From Scenedesmus sp. ARA3 (lineage: Eukaryota > Chlorophyta > Chlorophyceae > Sphaeropleales > Scenedesmaceae): DNA of 26,181 nt. Positions 1 through 11,035 of the stretch are shown here, in pieces. How positions within the stretch are numbered: position 1 is the first letter of the stretch; each line of letters begins with the position of its first letter. The DNA lies in assembly GCA_004335835.1 (NCBI GenBank), contig RWJK01000204.1:1-26181 (forward strand), in the 5' to 3' direction. The position numbers and the translations under genes were made by a program. Below the pieces are notes generated by a model. That model made no database searches, was not told the origin of the DNA, and was given only the letters and a program-made list of their open reading frames with translations.

Positions 1-341
1 GCTGCTGCTGCACTAATGCCAGCAGCACCAGGGCTGTCAATCAGCAGAGAATCTTCCTGCTGCTGCTGCTGCTGCATAGTGTGCTGATGCACTGCTTGGA
101 GCGAGCCTTGTGGCGCTGCCTGCTGCTTCTGCTGCTGTGCTGCAAGCGCCCCATGCAGCGTCATCTGCTTGCCGACAGCAGCGGGGCTGCTGGCTGCTGC
201 TGGCCGTGGCTTCTTGCTGGGCGTGTGCTGCTCAGCAGCAGCAGCAGCAGCAGCACCATCAGGTGGGTCGACCCAAGGTCGTTTCCTCTGCTGCTGCTGC
301 GGGCTGTCAGCAGAGTCTGCATTGCCGTCTTTCCTGCCATC

Positions 342-392
<51 letters not shown>

Positions 393-720
393 GTCAGCCT
401 GCTGCATGAGTGCTGCAAGCCAGGCCGGCTGCCTGGCAGGGTCATACACGCCATGCTTGGCTGGAGGCACCTGCATAGCCAACAAAAAAGCATGCAGTCA
501 GTAGTTCCAGCAGCAGCAAAATCAGTGTTCATAGATTGCCAGTGATTGGTATGATCAGCGCAGTAGCCGTCGGTTGACAGGCGGTGGGCTGCGATTTGTG
601 CTCCTAACCAACTGCCGCTAGACACGTGGCTCCAGCAATGATGATGGCTGCCTACCTTTGCCGGCGCGGGCCCTGATGGCTTGGCTGCATGTGAGGCTGC
701 TTCCCCTTCCAGCCTGGACA

Positions 721-762
<42 letters not shown>

Positions 763-3700
763 GTATACAGAGACTGTCACCAGTCCATCTGCATTGTATC
801 ACGGACATGCATCAGCACAAGGCTCGCTGTGTGCGCTGTGCGCTGCTGCGCTGCCGGGTGAAAGGTGCATTTGCCACCACATGCGCGGGGCTGTATGGAA
901 CACCACCCAGCACATATGTGTACACAATTACTCACAAACACTCATCCTGATAGCAGTCTTTCCACCTGCCATGATGCACATGCCGTGGGCCTCCGCAGAT
1001 GGCTAGGCCATACAAGCAGTGTCAGCACACCCACACCCAATCACACTGCTCCGATAACAATAAAAATTGCAAAATCGAAAGCAACTGCTGTACGCACCGT
1101 TATGCCCATGCCGCGGATTTCTTCTGACGGCACGCCCATGCCGCGCAGCAGCAGCGCCGCAGACGCATACAGCTCCCCAGAGCTCCGCACAAAGCCACCA
1201 AGTGTCACGCTGCGGCTCAAGTTGTCACATGCACCGTGCCCTAGGAACTTTACTGGCTCCGGCGCGTTGGTTTGGCGGCGCTTGAGTTTGAGCGTTATGG
1301 TTCGGCAGCGCGTGCCGGCGGCGGCGAGGCGGGATGCCACCTCTGTGCAGAGCTCCTGCAGCAGCAGCAGGAGCAGTGGCAGCAGCAGCAGCAGCGTCAG
1401 CAGCAAGAAGAATGGTGTTGGTCTAGCGCCGCTTGAACTTGAGCGTGGCGGCGGCGGCGAGGCAGGGGAGGCAGGCAACTTCCGTGCACAGCTCCTGCAG
1501 CAGCAGCAGAAGCAGCAGCAGGCACATCAAGCTTGAGCTTGAGCATTATGGTGCGGCAGCGCGTGCCAGCAGCGGCGAGGCGGCAGGCGACCTCCGTGCA
1601 CAGCTCCTGCGGCAGCAGGTCAGCAAGGTCAGCAGCAGCGGCAGCAGCAGAAGCAGCAGAACAGACGTCGGGAACTTGATTGAAATGCCGACACTTGCAC
1701 ACTCCTGCACACACACAGAGTCAGCCCCACCGACAAGGGCGCCGGCATTTGCATCGTAAAAGCACATGGCCAGGTTGTTTGTTGTGCCCACACCACACCC
1801 CGCACCAGCACCCATTGCATGTCCTGCACACCAAAATGGACACACACAAAGCATCCATACCAAGCACCAAGCACAAGGAGCAAGATCATTTCGAATGAGA
1901 TGTTGTTTAGCATCCGCGTCACTGTCAAAGCGCACGCCCAAGTAGCGCCCTCCCCAACGCACAGCCACAGAACGCTTACAGCAGCGTCATGCACAGATCA
2001 ACAGCCTTGCCCGTAGGAACTTGTCTGCATCCGCATCGCTGTCGAAGCGCACACCCCAGTTGACGTCAGCGCCTATGCTGCGCCGAGCCTTGGGAGGCTC
2101 CACCTGCCGCTGGTCGATGCATTGCGCGTGATGCCATGACAAAAACCCCAAAAAGAAAAGAGCAAGTCGTCATTGCATCAGATACAAACGTCTCAAAGAA
2201 GACAGCCTTGCGTCGCAACACATACACACAAACACATACACACAATGGCATCCTCACCCGAAGGAACTTGTCTGCATCCGCATCGCTGTCGAAGCGCACA
2301 CCCCAATTTACATCAGCCCCAATGCTGCGCCGCGCTTTGGGCGGCTCCACCTGCCGCTGGTCGATGCCGTGTGCATGCTGCCACAGTGCTGCACCAGTTT
2401 GTGCTCCAAGCTTGCGCATCAGCAGCTCCTTGCTGCTGCTCCACACCTGCGGCCAAACAACAACACAGTGAGCTGGAGACAAGTGGTGGAGTTTGCGCAT
2501 ATAATCAGGCTGCAAATGTTTGCACAAAAGCAGCCTTGCTGCCGCTTCGCACCTGCCACTGCACGGAAGCAATGTGTGAGAACCCCAATCAGCAGGAAAT
2601 TGGGCACAGTCAGAAGCCAGGCACTGCACCTACAACGCCATGCACCTGCCTGCACTGCGTGATGCCCAGCTCACCCAGCTTGCCCTTCAGCGCGCTGAAC
2701 AGAAGTCAAAGGTTGACGGTCAAACATCAGAGTCAATGTAACAACCACCCACCTGCCTGCACTGCGTGATGCCCAGCTCAGCAAGCTTGCCCTTCAAGGC
2801 CCAGCCCACACCCGGCAGTGCGTCAACAGCCAGGTCACCCAGTACCTGCAGAAGTTGACAGATTCTAACGTCAGTAACATGATTTGCATCATCTATGATG
2901 GGGCATGGCCCAGCCCACACCCACACCCGGCAGCGCGTCAACAGCCAGGTCACCCAGCACCTGCAGCAGAGCAACAATTGTCACAGCATGTGTAACAGCT
3001 TTTCTGAAACATGGCCAAGGACCACACCAGCAGCGCATCATTAGCCGGATCGTCCAGCACCTGCCATATGCAGCACTTCCAAGGAAGATAGCAAGCTTCA
3101 GCGTCAAATTACATTCATGTGCACTCTCTACACATGTAAAAGTTGTCAGATCTGAACCGCATCTCAAGTCACCTGGCAGGCCTGTTGGCCGATCGGATTT
3201 CTGGCCGTTGTATGGGTTTGAAACATGGCAGTGAAGAGGCATGATGATATAACAAGAATGCTGCTGTGTCTCACCTGGCGTGCCTGGTCGGGCCTGATGA
3301 GTGCTTGGCCATTGGGCTTGGCTGCCTTGATGGCAAGGCGCGCCAGCAGCATGTTGGGGCCGATGCCTGCGTGGATGACATGGACGGTGTGTTAGAAACA
3401 CGTTGCAGGAGGAGCCGTGAAAAACGATCTAGCTGTTGGGCTTGGCCAGGCGCGCCAGCAGCATGTTGGGGCCGATGCCTGCATGAACAGCAGTGGCATT
3501 ATCATTAACACATTGGGTAACAGGTTTGAACAGAGTGACAAGTGACCCTGGTGCACAATCGTGCAAGAGCAAAAAGCGTGAAGCATGCCTTTGGCATTAG
3601 CAAGCTAAACGCTTTTTAAAACCTTCGACTATTTGCACATGGCCATTTCCCACACAAGCAAGAACGCTGCACAAGAAATCAAGCTGTACAGCCCTCCCAC

Positions 3701-5976
3701 TGCTGTGAAGCCTGCCCATAACAGCACAAAGTCACCTCACCTGCACTTGCTGTGCAGCTGGTGGCCGCCTCTATTTCAGCGCGTATTGCCGCCACGCGCT
3801 GCTGTGGGTCACCCGGCAATCCAGTGATGTCGAAGAATGCCTCGTCACAAGACAGCGGCTGCACCACAGGCGTGTGGCGCAGCAGAATCCGGTACACCTG
3901 CAGCAGCAGCAGCAGCAGCAGGGCTGACGGGAGCACATGAATGTTGATCAAACATCCATGGCGAACAACCTGCCCTACTCCAAAACTATCGCAAAAAAAT
4001 GTGAAACGTCATCAGCCGAGGCTGCAGTGCGCATGTTTCATGCAAATTGGGACCCATGCACCTACTCCAAAACCTCCTGTCGCTTTCCGAATTGAATGGC
4101 ACCACCAGCAGCACCACCAGCAGCACCGAGCAGCGTGCTTTGGCACGGCTCATCACCATGCAGCCTGCACCACCTCACCTGCATTTCAAACCCCTGCATT
4201 TCAAACCCCTGCATTTCAAACCCCTGCGACGCGTCCGCGCCAAGACATGCCGCCCAGCTCTTTGACCCCTCACAAACTGCTGACAGCCGAATTCGCACAC
4301 CTGCTCTGAAATCTCTTCATACTTGTCGAATTCGTAAGGCGCCACCAGCAGGCCAGGGCAGCGCGCCTTGGCGTCACTCATGAACATGCCAGCCCGGATG
4401 CCAAATGCCCGGGCTTCATAGTTGGCAGATGATACTTCGGCGCTGCCTTGGGCGCTGTTTGAGTGGCACACTGCCAGCGGCTTGCCTGCAAAACAGCGCA
4501 CAGAAAGGGGGAACAGGGAATGGATACAGCACGATGCACGGCCCGGATGCCCGAGCCTTATAGTTGGCGGAAGATACTTCGGCGCTGCCTTGGGCGCTGT
4601 TGGAGTGGCACACAGCCAGCCGCTTGCCTGCAGCAATTTGTAGCAGGAAGATGCTGCAGATCAGCCTTGCTTGCACTAAGAGCAGTGTGCATGGCATGAT
4701 GATGTGAGCCTGGCGCTGTTATGGTGGCAAACGGCCAGCGGCTCGCTTGGAAAAAAGGCTGCAAGGCGGGTGCGGCGGGTGCGGCCTGAGGTGATTGGTG
4801 ACTCCATATTCTGGAGTCAGGTGAGGTGCAGGTACATGCCAGAAATGTGTTCAACGCTGCCTGCAGCTGCTCACCTGCAAACTGCGGCCTGCCCACAGCC
4901 GCCACAGCAGCAAAGAAACAGTCCATGTCCAGATGCACTACCACGCGCTGGCCAGCACCAGCAGCAGCGCCTTTTTGCTGCTTCTGCTGCTGCTGCTGGC
5001 CGCTCAGGAAGCCACTCAAGGGCCCTGCTGCTGCTGCTGCTGCTGGCTGCTGCTGCTGCTGCTGCTCCGCCATGAGTGCCTCAATGCGCGCCTTCCAGCT
5101 GCCGATGAAGTGCAGCCGAGATGACCTGCGGGCGGCAGCGACAGCTGGAGGTTCGAGTTGCTGTTACAGTTTCTTGTGCATGTCCCTGCATCATGCGTGC
5201 GCACTGCAGCGGCAATGTCGCTTTGTATGCTAGCTGGTTGGCCCCTTGAACAAGCTGCCGACACAGCCCTGCGGGTCAGCCGCAGTGGCGATGAACACTT
5301 TTGACATTCTGTGTTGTGTTTTGCATTGATTACCGTCACACTCGCACACCTGAAGAAGCTGCCCACACAGACATGCGGGTCAACTGCAGTGGAGCGCGGT
5401 GGCCCTTCCAGCATGTCACAGCACTACACACAATGTCACAGCAGTAAGACTGACCGATGAAATCGTCGCACTCACTTGAAGAAGCTGCCCACGAAGCCTT
5501 GGGGGTCATCTGCAGTAGAGCGTGGCGGGCCTTTTAGCATGTCGCAGCTGGCGCGCAGGCTGGCAGCAGCTGCCTGGGCCGCCTCAAGGGAAGTGTCCGG
5601 CGGGCGCTGCTGCTGCGGTTGATGCTGCTGCTGCTGCTGCTGTTGGGCCTCCAGCGACGTGCTTGGCTGCTGCTGCTGCGGCGGCAGCAGCGGTTGCAGG
5701 TGTTGCTGCTGCTGCTGTTGCTGCTGCTGCTGCGAAGTAGGCTGCGGCTGCTGAGGAGTCGGCCGATGCGCTGGCAGTGGTGGTGGCGGCATCACCTGCT
5801 GCTGCTGCTGTTGGTGTGCAGGGAGCTGCTGCGCTGGCGGCATCACCTGAGGCTGCTGCAGAGGTTGCTGCTGTTGTGGGGGCAACAGCAATGCTTGCTC
5901 TGGCTGCTGCTGCTGCGGCTGCTGCTCTTGCAGCTCCCCTTGCTCTGGATCCTCCTGATGCTGCTCATCCGTTGCA

Positions 5977-6033
<57 letters not shown>

Positions 6034-6490
6034 AGTGTTGGGTACATTTCCTGTGGCCCCAATGCTGCTGCTGTGTGCGCCCTGAACTCAAACAGCTGGC
6101 GCTGACCTGGCAGGTCCCTCATGGTCTGCAGCAGGAAATCCTTGGTCTGCGGCACACAGCAAAGCACACGACTTTCAGGGTCACCAAAAACATGCGCAGG
6201 GACAAGGTAATCAACCAGCGTAGCAGGTCCCCCATGGAGGTATAACACTTGCCAGGGTGCAGAAAACAGCGACGCAGCATACGAAGTAGCTTGTACATAC
6301 TGCAAAGCACCTTGTGTCAACACAGCAGATGATCTGGATGTGCATCTGCTTGACTTGCCAGCTGTGAGAGTAAAGCAAGTGGCAGCATCAATCAACCGAA
6401 ACAGGCGCTGCTTACTCTCACCGGCAGCAGCTGCCCTGCCCTCAGGCTGGCCACAATCCATTCAGGCTTGACAATAGGCACTGGGTCTCT

Positions 6491-6539
<49 letters not shown>

Positions 6540-7494
6540 CAGCAGAAGCAAGCATACCAGGCAAGGTCAGCGTAGCAGACAGCTTATCTGGCACTGCTAT
6601 GAGCCCAGCACGTGCCTCTTGGGCAGCCGCATGCTGTGCTGCTGCAATACAAACCAGGGAGCTGCACAGTGCTCCTGTTGCTGCTTTGCCCTGCATAAAC
6701 AGCTGCAGCTGCTCAGCACAGCGGGGTACTGCTGCACACTACAGCGCACCGTGCGTGCGCCAGCTGCTTGAGCTTTGTGTCTGGCAGGTTGTTGCAGATG
6801 ATGTGTGTGACCCTGTTGCGGTAGTAGTACGTCTCAAAGCGGCCTCCATGCAGCGCCTGCAGGATACATGCAGGACAAGTGCAAGACAGGTTCAGGGCAA
6901 CTGCAGGACCAGCATACATCAAGCGTGGGATGATGTGAAACTATGCCACCCAGCAGCGGCAGGACGACCAACGGGGTTGCTGTCTTTGAAGGCGCAGAAG
7001 CAGGCTGTTGTTGAGGTGTGTATGTGCGCCGTTGCCCGCAAAACTGAACTCCTGCTGGCTACTTCCGATGTTGCCTGGCCCGACAACTGCTTAATAGGAG
7101 AGCACATGCAACCGGGTGAAGGTTCTGTGCAAGCTGATGCAGCTGCTACAGCTGCTGCTGCTCTGCGCTGATGCGACAGCAGCTGCCAGTGCTGGTGGTG
7201 GTCTGTCCCTGCTGTGCCTGCTCAGGATCCTGCTTGCCTTGCCTCTGGCTTTGCTGCACCCACCATGATCTGTTTCAGCTCCTGGTGCGAAGGCACGGTC
7301 CTGCCGTTGACGTGAATAGCTACGCCTTTGAACAGCTCGCTCTGCTGTGCCTGCTGCAACTGTGCTGCTTCGAACTGCTCCTGCAGCTTCAGGTTTTTGT
7401 TTTGCATATAGACCTTAAAGCTGCCACCGTGATGCATGGCGCCCTCATCCTCCTTTGCCTCTGATCGAGGCAGCTGAGGTCCCCTACCCGACAT
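1..7494 (-). CDS. REV1: REV1-like Y-family translesion DNA polymerase (dCMP transferase), 13 exons, 3' end outside window
   Basis: REV1 inserts dCMP opposite abasic or damaged template bases and scaffolds other translesion polymerases in the nucleus. My phase-consistent exons are 7494-7264, 6856-6750, 6488-6422, 6146-5476, 5125-4875, 4485-4301, 3897-3741, 3366-3275, 2845-2753, 2446-2258, 1355-1098, 721-656 and 470 to the window edge, giving at least 945 residues. A BRCT domain covers about residues 60-135 (HGGRFETYYYRNRVTHIIC, then VKPEWIVASLRAG). A polyQ-rich linker follows. The REV1-specific SRLHFIGSW motif holds the arginine (R362) that pairs with incoming dCTP. Palm carboxylates are LDMDCFF (D425, D427) and SCDEAFFD (D522, E523). 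PNMLLARLA, the LPGVG helix-hairpin region and the little-finger LGHGACDNLSRSVTL follow in family order. The C-terminal part in view is Gln-rich with a basic PSKKPRP stretch. The first ATG (MSGRGPQL) fits the usual short REV1 N-terminus. Odd: many exon edges are partly copied in introns. Identification is secure; a few exon edges are inferred. Confidence 0.93.
343..390 (-). repeat. CAG/CTG tract encoding polyQ in REV1 last visible exon
   Basis: About 16 uninterrupted triplets. In the REV1 reading frame it is CAG on the sense strand and encodes glutamines right after QQADK. Confidence 0.9.
724..759 (-). repeat. CTG tract forming the 3' splice site of REV1 exon 12
   Basis: About 12 triplets. 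On the sense (minus) strand it reads CTG repeated and runs into CCAG before the exon starting VSRLEGEA at 721, so it serves as the end of the intron. Confidence 0.8.
1430..1610 (-). repeat. Two intronic echoes of the 5' edge of REV1 exon 11
   Basis: Exon 11 begins at 1355 with ELCTEVASRLAAAG after a CTG-rich acceptor. Related starts with their acceptors lie at 1494 (ELCTEVACLP) and 1606 (ELCTEVACRLAAAGTRCRT), spaced 139 and 112 bases. Only the copy at 1355 continues into the conserved KFLGHGACDN region, so the others are intronic partial copies. Confidence 0.85.
1900..2117 (-). repeat. Two intronic echoes of the 3' edge of REV1 exon 10
   Basis: The end of exon 10 (2258-2446, ending DADADKFLR) recurs at about 2008-2117 and, more decayed, near 1900-1945; offsets are 247 and 117 bases. 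The first copy encodes the same 36 residues as the exon with nine silent third-position differences. The exon donor GTGAGG is replaced by GCAAGG in that copy. Confidence 0.88.
2644..2700 (-). repeat. Intronic echo of the 3' edge of REV1 exon 9
   Basis: The sequence encodes ALKGKLGELGITQCRQ followed by a GT. It matches the end of exon 9 (ALKGKLAELGITQCRQ, ending 2753) at an offset of 107 bases on the downstream side. Confidence 0.85.
2905..3065 (-). repeat. Two intronic echoes of the 5' edge of REV1 exon 9
   Basis: Exon 9 starts at 2845 with VLGDLAVDALPGVGWA. Copies start at 2960 (VLGDLAVDALPGVG) and 3060 (VLDDPANDALLVW), spaced 115 and 100 bases, each preceded by CAG or a decayed acceptor. 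With the downstream copy, this exon exists in four partial or full versions. Confidence 0.85.
3440..3485 (-). repeat. Intronic echo of the 5' edge of REV1 exon 8
   Basis: GIGPNMLLARLA, the start of exon 8 (3366), recurs with its acceptor about 112 bases upstream in the sense direction. The copy then diverges. Confidence 0.85.
4558..4760 (-). repeat. Two intronic echoes of the 5' edge of REV1 exon 6
   Basis: Exon 6 (4485-4301) begins GKPLAVCHSNSAQGS. A copy at 4558-4640 encodes KRLAVCHSNSAQGS through SANYKARA with a tgcag acceptor, 142 bases away. A weaker one near 4712-4745 encodes EPLAVCHHNSA, a further 119 bases away. Confidence 0.88.
5238..5414 (-). repeat. Two intronic echoes of the 3' edge of REV1 exon 4
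   Basis: Exon 4 ends at 5476 with MLKGPPRSTADDPQGFVGSFF. Copies at about 5342-5414 (MLEGPPRSTAVDP...VGSFF) and 5238-5300 (ADPQGCVGSLF) lie 126 and 104 bases further along the intron before exon 5. Confidence 0.85.
5979..6033 (-). repeat. CAG tract encoding polyQ in REV1 exon 4
   Basis: About 18 triplets encoding glutamine in the linker between the BRCT domain and the polymerase core. Further short Q runs follow through 5620. Confidence 0.9.
6490..6537 (-). repeat. CTG tract forming the 3' splice site of REV1 exon 3
   Basis: About 16 triplets, CTG on the sense strand, ending CTGCAG directly before the exon encoding DPVPIVKPEW. The phase from exon 2 supports this acceptor. Confidence 0.88.
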
Positions 7495-8511
7495 GGCTCG
7501 CAAAACTCACAGTTCCGAGCACAACTCAATCGTAACGTTTCTTCCAGGAACATAATTTGATTATCATATTGTGTTTTACAAGCTTCAACAGGCGTCAGCA
7601 CAGCTGAGCATGCGCAGCACACCGCATGATGGGCACGACAAACAAGGTATCAGTGCTGAGCTGCAACCGTACACTCGTGTCATCGCCAAAGCAACAAACA
7701 TGGAGGCTAAAGGCCCACTTCTGAGCAGCGGGTGAGCAGCGGGTGAAGAAAAACTGTGGGTCCTGCTGTCACGTCAAAGCAATTGACAAAACCCTAATGA
7801 CATAGTTATACTGCTGATGCTGCAGAGGGTGGCAAGGCTTTGCAGCCAGGCTATGCAATGTCATACACACATATGCAGGTGCATCTGTGGTAGCCTCCAG
7901 CTGCATCGAGACATCGGCATGCATGCAGATGCTCGAGTTCCGTTCCCGCAACAACAGCCAACTGGCAACTGGCAACAGAGCTGGCAGTGCACCAGCATTG
8001 GAAGCAGCCAATACTCATCTGCTCATGCACCGGCTTTGGTTTGACTGTGTGCAGCAGCGCAGTCTGATATGATTAAAGGCACCGCAACAGCCATCACAGA
8101 CGTCACACACACGCACGCACCTTATGGGCACTGCATTGCACCGCAATACATCATATGGCGCTGCTGTACCTGTTGCGTGTCGATACCATGTCATAGAATA
8201 TGACATCATGCTAAACATGAAAGAATGCACCAAGCAACAATGCCGTGTTGCAACTAAAACAGCAGCACACGCCACTGCCGCAAAATGCACACCAGGGGAG
8301 CATGCACAACACAGAACGTCCAGGGCGCTGCCGTAGACACTGCTGCCGCTGTTGCTGCTGCCGTCACTGATGCTGTCGCTGCTGCAGCACACGCCATTGC
8401 TGCAGAATCAGCTTCGACTGCTGCTGCCGCTGGCGAGCGTAGTCCATGTACAGCAGCGCAGTCCATGCTAGACTGTCCTTTACAGCAGACGGCTGCAAGG
8501 TTTGTACGAAC

Positions 8512-8512
<1 letters not shown>

Positions 8513-8543
<31 letters not shown>
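8513..8543. repeat. CTG triplet tract
   Basis: About ten CTG units between REV1 and CRIPT, outside any gene I can support. Confidence 0.85.
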
Positions 8544-8544
<1 letters not shown>

Positions 8545-8789
8545 GATTGACAAGCAGCCGCTGAAGCTGCACGTTAACAACAGCCGTTTAGCTCCTGCCA
8601 CACATAGCTGCTGGTGGCGACAAATTGGCCTGCTGCATCTGCTGTTGCAGCTGCTGCTGGAGATTCAGGGGAGGAGTGTGGTGTGTGTCCAGACAGCAGC
8701 TGTGGGCACTTCTGCCACAGTGTTGCAGCCTGACCTGCTGGTCTGACTGCTGTAGCTCAGGTGCCCTGCTGCAGGCGCCCGGCTGTCGG

Positions 8790-8844
<55 letters not shown>
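8790..8844. repeat. CTG triplet tract, about 18 units
   Basis: Uninterrupted triplets about 110 bases beyond the CRIPT stop codon. They would read CAG in a CRIPT 3' UTR. Confidence 0.9.
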
Positions 8845-8845
<1 letters not shown>

Positions 8846-8954
8846 AGACACCGCTTGCTGCTGGCGTGTGCTGGCGCTGCCGCCTTGCTGCCGCCATGCT
8901 GGCAATGCGGAATGCTTCAGAGATAAGTTTGCTGCTCATTCGGAGGTGTAGGGT

Positions 8955-9800
8955 TCACTTGGCGCTCTGCTTGTAGTTTTTGGTGTCCAGAATCTGCTTG
9001 CCGCACATGGCACACAACCCTGCATGCAGCAGAAGTAAGGCAAGTAGGTGAGCAAGTAAGTAGACACGGTTGCAAGCAGTGCCACGCCAGACAATGGAAG
9101 GCTGGGGCCAACACACAACCAGGGCTGTGCTCGGGCACGATTGCTGCGGCAGGAATACAACAGAAGCCATGAATCATGCAAGAGCTGTGGTTGTCGAGTG
9201 ACGACCTGCAGAGAGTGGTGATCAACACTCACCATGTTCTGCTACACACAGCTGCTGCTGCTGCTAGCGCCACGCTGCTGCTGGATCCCTGCTGCTTCTC
9301 ACCTTTCTTGTAGGCGCAGCCATGGCAGTAGAGGCCCTCCTGGTGCAGTGTGCTTTTGCAAACCTTGCACTTGGCTGCTTTGCCGGTAGCGTAGGGTGCA
9401 TACTTCTTTGTCTTGCCTATCGCCTTGTTCTCATTGATCTGCATCATGAGCAGTTGAGCAGTTGAGATTTAGCTACACTGTACCAAAATCTTCAAGATAA
9501 GCAGTTGTGCAGCAGCTGAGCATCATCAGGGTGCGGCAGCAGACACCATACAGCATCAGCAAGGCTGCTGCTCACGTGCCCTGTTCTGCAGCTGAGCGTG
9601 ACGAGCGTGACTCAGCAAACGAAAAATAATATGGACAGCATCCCAGGGCTGTCAACGGCATGCATGTGCCTTTGAGAGCCTGCCTAAAAGAGCAGCAGCA
9701 GGCGCAGGTGCATGCGCACCTTTCTGCTGTTGCTGCCTTCCTTCCACTTCTCCGGGCAAGCGACGGCCTGCAGCTTCTTTTCGCATGTGGTGCATACCAT
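8955..9800 (-). CDS. CRIPT: CRIPT family zinc-binding protein
   Basis: Three exons (9800-9720, 9438-9303, 9019-8955) join in phase with GT-AG borders to give 93 residues, close to the usual size of about 100. The protein starts MVCTTCEKKL and has CxxC pairs throughout: CTTC near the N-terminus, KCKVCKST, YCHGCAYKKG and LCAMCGKQ, then ILDTKNYKQ. This order is diagnostic of CRIPT (cysteine-rich PDZ-binding protein). In animals it binds the third PDZ domain of PSD-95 through its last residues and has been linked to minor-spliceosome function. Here the C-terminus is YKQSAK, not a hydrophobic-ended PDZ ligand, so the synaptic role cannot apply and the zinc-binding body is the conserved part. It lies on the same strand as REV1 and diverges from the plus-strand gene beginning before 11387. 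No splice-edge echoes were noticed. Very confident. Confidence 0.96.
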
Positions 9801-9859
9801 GATGATGGCTATGAGTAAGGAACGGCAGAAAATTGATTGCAGGTGGTGCCAAGAAGCAG

Positions 9860-9889
9860 TGAACAGCACTGAACAGCACTGAACAGCTA
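9860..9889. repeat. Three 10-bp direct repeats upstream of CRIPT
   Basis: TGAACAGCAC occurs three times in tandem (the last with two changes) 60 bases before the CRIPT start codon, in its likely 5' leader or promoter. Confidence 0.8.
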
Positions 9890-10592
9890 GAAGAACAGCT
9901 TAGGTGCAGCGTAATCAAAAGAGATGATTGCAGCAGGTTTAGCTGGTCCAACATGAGTTGAGAACCTCTCCTGCTGGTTGAGACCTTTCTGACAGCCTCG
10001 CAAGAACCGCTGTGACAGCGAGTACATGTCAACATGGAATTGGTCTTGCTCATGTGACCGCTGACAATATTCGTCCAATCTCAGCATCCGCCAGCAGTTA
10101 CGCCAGCACAGCACCCTCCTCGCTCCACAGCTGGCCCTACTCTCGGGACAGCAAAGTGCAGTGCAGAACGTTCCTCAAAACGTCTGGTGGTTCACATACG
10201 GGTCTGAATTTCATCAACTGTTGTATTACATCGTCTCGGACGTGCAGCTGCAGCTACAGCTCTCTTATTGCTAACAGCAGCAGCTGGGACCTACCTCACC
10301 AGGTGAGGCCCTGGCACCTGCAATGCTAAGCAACTTCAACGGCGCGCTTTCGTTTTTAATATCAGGCAATTGCTTTTGTGGGAGTTCAGCAACAGCAAGA
10401 TCGGCTACACAGAAGATGCAGGACACATCTGCGCTGCAGCTTTGCTGGTGCACATGCATGATGTTGCTTCCCTTTTGCAAGGTTGCTCACAATCATTCGC
10501 AGCATACTTTCTGCAACTCAGTTGCAACCAAGTGCATTCTGCGTGTATTTCTGCTGTATATGCAGCGCTCTGCAAGCAGCACGGGAACGAGT

Positions 10593-10595
<3 letters not shown>

Positions 10596-10625
<30 letters not shown>
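10596..10625. repeat. CAG triplet tract
   Basis: About ten CAG/AGC units in the divergent intergenic region. Confidence 0.85.
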
Positions 10626-10627
<2 letters not shown>

Positions 10628-11035
10628 GCCTGCAGCTGGTGACTTGATGAGTGGGTGACGCTGCTGCTGTGCCAATGTCGGAGGACTGGTCACTCTTTGG
10701 CCCCACTGCCCAGTACGGACTCTTTTCGGTGGCTTTCTTGGCAGGGGCCAGGTGAGATCACGCTTGCAGGAAACACACCATGCTTGCAGGAAAGCTGGCT
10801 GGCACAGACAGTCACCCTTGAAGGCATAGTAGAGATGCCAGCACCAGAGACAGCATGAGGGCAGGGTTGCACTAGGCAATAGCTTTCCTGCACTGCAGCA
10901 TCAGCGTTGATGGCCGAGAGAGGCAGCTGCAGCTGCTGCAGCTGTTGTCTTGCAGTCACACGTCAGTTAACCATGTGTTCTATTCCAGTGTCTGCCTTGA
11001 CTGCGCTGCTGTGCCTGGTGGTAATTTGATTTGCT

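Larger units (their letters stand above)
7495..8954. other. Intergenic region between REV1 and CRIPT
   Basis: I see no recognisable gene here. It should hold the REV1 promoter and the CRIPT 3' region. CTG tracts lie at 8513-8543 and 8790-8844. Open frames here are Ala-, Leu- or Gln-rich products of the tracts. A TGTAA motif on the minus strand (8480-8484) could be the CRIPT polyadenylation signal; this is inference. Confidence 0.5.
9801..11030. other. Divergent intergenic region upstream of CRIPT and the DUF6687-like gene
   Basis: I see no recognisable gene. It should contain the promoter of CRIPT (minus) and the start and first exon of the plus-strand gene, which I could not find. It contains a short direct repeat and a CAG tract. 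Some open frames look mildly protein-like (minus strand, 9887-10114 and 10271-10480) but match nothing I know. Confidence 0.5.

Noticed and set aside
81..808. Overlapping Leu-, Ser-, Cys- and Ala-rich frames on both strands
   Set aside because: They come from reading CTG/CAG tracts in all frames; only the minus-strand REV1 frame has conserved flanks.
8285..8746. 153-residue Ala-rich plus-strand frame
   Set aside because: Low-complexity triplet product with no recognisable domain or splice support.
8588..8905. Minus-strand polyQ frame downstream of CRIPT
   Set aside because: Mostly the 18-unit triplet tract plus unconserved flanks; no start context or homology seen.
10271..10480. Minus-strand frame DLAVAELPQKQLPDIKNESAP
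   Set aside because: Looks mildly protein-like but matches no family I know and has no neighbouring exons in phase.
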